Shown piece after piece: positions 6,121 through 7,651 of a stretch of 7,651 nt of DNA. The position numbers were made by a program, and so were the translations under genes. Below the pieces are notes generated by a model, which saw nothing but the letters and a program-made list of their open reading frames with translations, was not told the origin of the DNA and did not search any database. Position 1 is the stretch's first letter. Each line of letters begins with the position of its first letter. Location: positions 1 through 7,651 of the forward strand of contig CAJPNA010000061.1 in the NCBI GenBank assembly GCA_905371865.1, written 5' to 3'. The DNA comes from an uncultured Carnobacterium sp. GTDB taxonomy: Bacteria > Bacillota > Bacilli > Lactobacillales > Aerococcaceae.

Positions 6121-7079
6121 TTTTTCTTAAAGTTTCTTACTGTCGCTTTTAACTCAGTATCCACTTCGGAAATTTGGGTATTTGTGACAGAAGGAATACC
6201 GCATGCAAGCGTGTGTCCTCCACCTCCGAAAGCTTGCGCAATGTGATTAACTGTTGGGCCTTTTGAACGTAAATGAACTCTAAAGGTACCATCTTCTTGT
6301 TCCACATACATACTCCAAGCCAAAATCCCTTCAACCGTTCCAGGAACTGAAACTACAAGAGAAGCCAACTGGTCACTAGCTTTGAAACGACGAAGTACTT
6401 CTTTAGTTAAAACAACACTCGCCATCCCTTCAGGAGATACTTCTAAATGCTCATAAATATATCCTGTCATTCGATTCACGTTCAGCGGTTTCGTAATCAT
6501 CTTATCGGCAATTCCAGCCAAATCTACTTCGTATTGTATCAATTTTGATACAAGCGCAAAAGTTTTCGAAGTAGTTGACGAATATAAGAACCTTCCCGTG
6601 TCTCCGATAATCCCGGCATAGATAACATTGGCAGCCTTTCTATCCATTTGAAATGGAGTCGTTTCATCGAAGGCAAACTCTGCAATAATTTCACTAGCAC
6701 TTGCGGCTGTTGTATCCACATAGCAGATTTTTCCGTAAGAAGTCACGTTTGGATGGTGATCAATCTTAATCACATCATCTACATTTACTTCAAACGGACA
6801 ATTAATAAGTCGAGATGTGGAACAGTCCACAACGATAATGAGCGAATTGTCGAATACCTCTTGAGTGATTTCATCCATGTCACCGATATATTTAAAGTTT
6901 TCGGGTATATCTCCAATAACATAAACAGACTTTTCTGGATAAGCTCCTTTTATCAGCTTACTAAGTCCTATTTGTGAACCCAATGCATCTGGGTCTGGTT
7001 TTCTATGCCTTAAGATTACGATTGAATTGGCTTTTTCAATCTCCTTGATGATTTTTTTGAATAATTCTTTGTAATTCAT
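6117..7079 (-). CDS. nrnA1: NrnA-family DHH/DHHA1 phosphoesterase, first (upstream) copy
   Basis: This is a paralogue of the next gene, also 320 aa and aligning to it without gaps. It keeps the DHH catalytic set: H25-xx-P-D29-P-D31 (RHRKPDPDALGS), D85 (VVDCST), D107-H108-H109 and D160 (IIGDTGRF), plus the RVHLRSKG segment (267-274) of DHHA1. The glycine-rich loop differs: GGGGHTLACG (285-294) replaces the more usual HPLASG, and residues 231-240 share nothing with the other copy. The expected activity is a Mn2+-dependent nano-RNase, pAp phosphatase or pApA phosphodiesterase, but the changed loop may shift substrate choice. The ATG at 7079 is 2 bp after the stop of the YtoI-like gene, with GGAAAG 9 nt upstream inside that gene, so translation is probably coupled. 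This ytoI–nrnA order is the one found in Bacillus (ytoI–ytqI), so this copy holds the ancestral position. Its TGA stop overlaps the promoter of the next gene. The symbol with number is mine. Confidence 0.92.
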   Translation of the reverse strand: MNYKELFKKIIKEIEKANSIVILRHRKPDPDALGSQIGLSKLIKGAYPEKSVYVIGDIPENFKYIGDMDEITQEVFDNSLIIVVDCSTSRLINCPFEVNVDDVIKIDHHPNVTSYGKICYVDTTAASASEIIAEFAFDETTPFQMDRKAANVIYAGIIGDTGRFLYSSTTSKTFALVSKLIQYEVDLAGIADKMITKPLNVNRMTGYIYEHLEVSPEGMASVVLTKEVLRRFKASDQLASLVVSVPGTVEGILAWSMYVEQEDGTFRVHLRSKGPTVNHIAQAFGGGGHTLACGIPSVTNTQISEVDTELKATVRNFKKN

Positions 7080-7081
7080 TC

Positions 7082-7651
7082 CTAGTTTCTTTCCATTAAT
7101 TGATTTGACATAATCGCTTTCGCAACAACTGAGTTTTCAAGTAGCACAGAAATATCAATTTTAGATACTTTTCGGCCATTATCTAAAGTTTGAATTTGAA
7201 TAGCAATTTTACTTTCAATTGGAATCATCTTTAAATAATGCATTTCTAATTGTTCAATAACCGTATTACGTCGTTGACTACGATGAATGAATTCTTTCGA
7301 AGCAACTGAAACTACTTCACAAAGAACTCCAAAAGACAGCATCCCTAAATTATTTGTCATCTGAGGAGTGACAGTGAAACTAAATCTCGCATTTGTTGGG
7401 GTAACTTCTATGACCTCTAAGTTTTCACTCACATCATCTTCGAAAGTATTTCCTACTTGAGGTTGTCTTTGTGCTAACTGCATAGCTTTCATAACATCTC
7501 GTCTTGAAATAATCCCAAGAAGTTCCATATTATCTTGAACAACAGGTAGCATTTCTAAACCATTCCATATCATTGAATGAGCAACACTTGCTACACTAGC
7601 ATGTAACTTAGATACAGAAGGATTTTTTGTCATGATTCTTTCAATAATTAA
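7082..7651 (-). CDS. ytoI: YtoI-like CBS/hotdog protein, C-terminal part (cut by the window edge)
   Basis: The reading frame is open to the right edge. The six codons before the ATG at 7633 read LIIERI, which continues naturally into MTKNP as the start of a CBS repeat, so the true start lies outside the window. The visible 189 residues contain one CBS domain (through SRRDVMKAMQL, with LLGIISRRDV typical of its last strand and helix). A linker and then a hotdog-fold domain follow (about residues 78-180 counted from that Met, with NNLGMLSFGVL on the long helix). Bacillus YtoI has DRTGG, two CBS and a hotdog domain in about 440 aa, so roughly 250 residues would be missing here. CBS pairs bind adenine nucleotides in many proteins; the ligand and role of YtoI are not established. 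The stop (TAG, 7084-7082) is 2 bp from nrnA1, indicating one transcript and a possible functional tie to nucleotide turnover. Confidence 0.85.
   Translation of the reverse strand, partial: LIIERIMTKNPSVSKLHASVASVAHSMIWNGLEMLPVVQDNMELLGIISRRDVMKAMQLAQRQPQVGNTFEDDVSENLEVIEVTPTNARFSFTVTPQMTNNLGMLSFGVLCEVVSVASKEFIHRSQRRNTVIEQLEMHYLKMIPIESKIAIQIQTLDNGRKVSKIDISVLLENSVVAKAIMSNQLMERN

Larger units (their letters stand above)
5071..7079 (-). repeat. Tandem gene duplication (nrnA1–nrnA2)
   Basis: Two same-strand genes of identical length (963 bp with stop) are separated by 83 bp. Their proteins align end to end without gaps, and a hand count gives about 171 identical residues of 320 (roughly 53%). The strongest blocks are the DHH motif, GDTGRFLY-STT, RSKGP-VN and GGGGH. 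The divergence shows the duplication is old, or that the second copy was acquired from a relative. Confidence 0.9.

Noticed and set aside
6149..6977. Small open frames at 6149-6334 and 6539-6721 (minus) and 6648-6977 (plus) within nrnA1
   Set aside because: They are shifted or antisense readings of a full-length DHH phosphoesterase with all motifs intact in its own frame.
7082..7633. Reading the last gene as a complete 183-aa protein starting at 7633
   Set aside because: The frame is open to the window edge, the residues before this Met belong to the CBS fold, and no ribosome binding site precedes it. It is an internal methionine of a longer protein.
1..7651. Mobile element, CRISPR array, tRNA, rRNA or defence system
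   Set aside because: I found no transposase or integrase, no regularly spaced repeats, no cloverleaf-like segments and no rRNA signature; the genes present are chromosomal housekeeping genes.

Overview
This is an A+T-rich stretch of a Firmicutes chromosome, most likely from the order Lactobacillales (Enterococcus/Carnobacteriaceae-like). The basis is the recU–PBP1A gene pair, strong Shine-Dalgarno sites, sigma-A-type promoters, and an RNase Y / NrnA / YtoI gene set typical of low-GC Gram-positives. I cannot name the genus from sequence alone. There is no sign of a mobile element, CRISPR array, tRNA or rRNA. The window is almost entirely housekeeping genes.

Left half, plus strand: a short intergenic region (1-147) carries the recU promoter and probably a divergent promoter for a gene off the left edge. 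recU (Holliday-junction resolvase) is followed 12 bp later by a class A penicillin-binding protein of the PBP1A/PonA type. Its reading frame appears to have been shortened by one nonsense change near the end. Two hairpins, one of them a near-ideal bidirectional intrinsic terminator, separate this operon from the convergent genes.

Right half, minus strand, in transcription order from the right edge: the C-terminal part of a YtoI-like CBS/hotdog protein (cut by the window edge); two tandem DHH/DHHA1 phosphoesterases of the NrnA family (both 320 aa, aligning without gaps, about 53% identical by my hand count); and rny (RNase Y). ytoI and the first nrnA are 2 bp apart and probably co-translated. 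The second nrnA has a plausible promoter whose -35 overlaps the stop codon of the first. rny has a very good promoter of its own.

The two halves have separate jobs. recU–pbp1A links recombination/chromosome segregation with wall synthesis, a pairing widely conserved in Firmicutes. The minus-strand cluster puts the endonuclease that starts mRNA decay (RNase Y) next to two enzymes of the family that finishes it by degrading 2-5 nt oligoribonucleotides. The same family includes the pApA/pAp phosphodiesterases of nucleotide signalling. The points most worth following up are the duplicated nrnA genes with unequal divergence, the small palindromes at the predicted transcription starts of nrnA2 and rny, and the apparent recent truncation of PBP1A. 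I see no clearly new defence or mobile system here.
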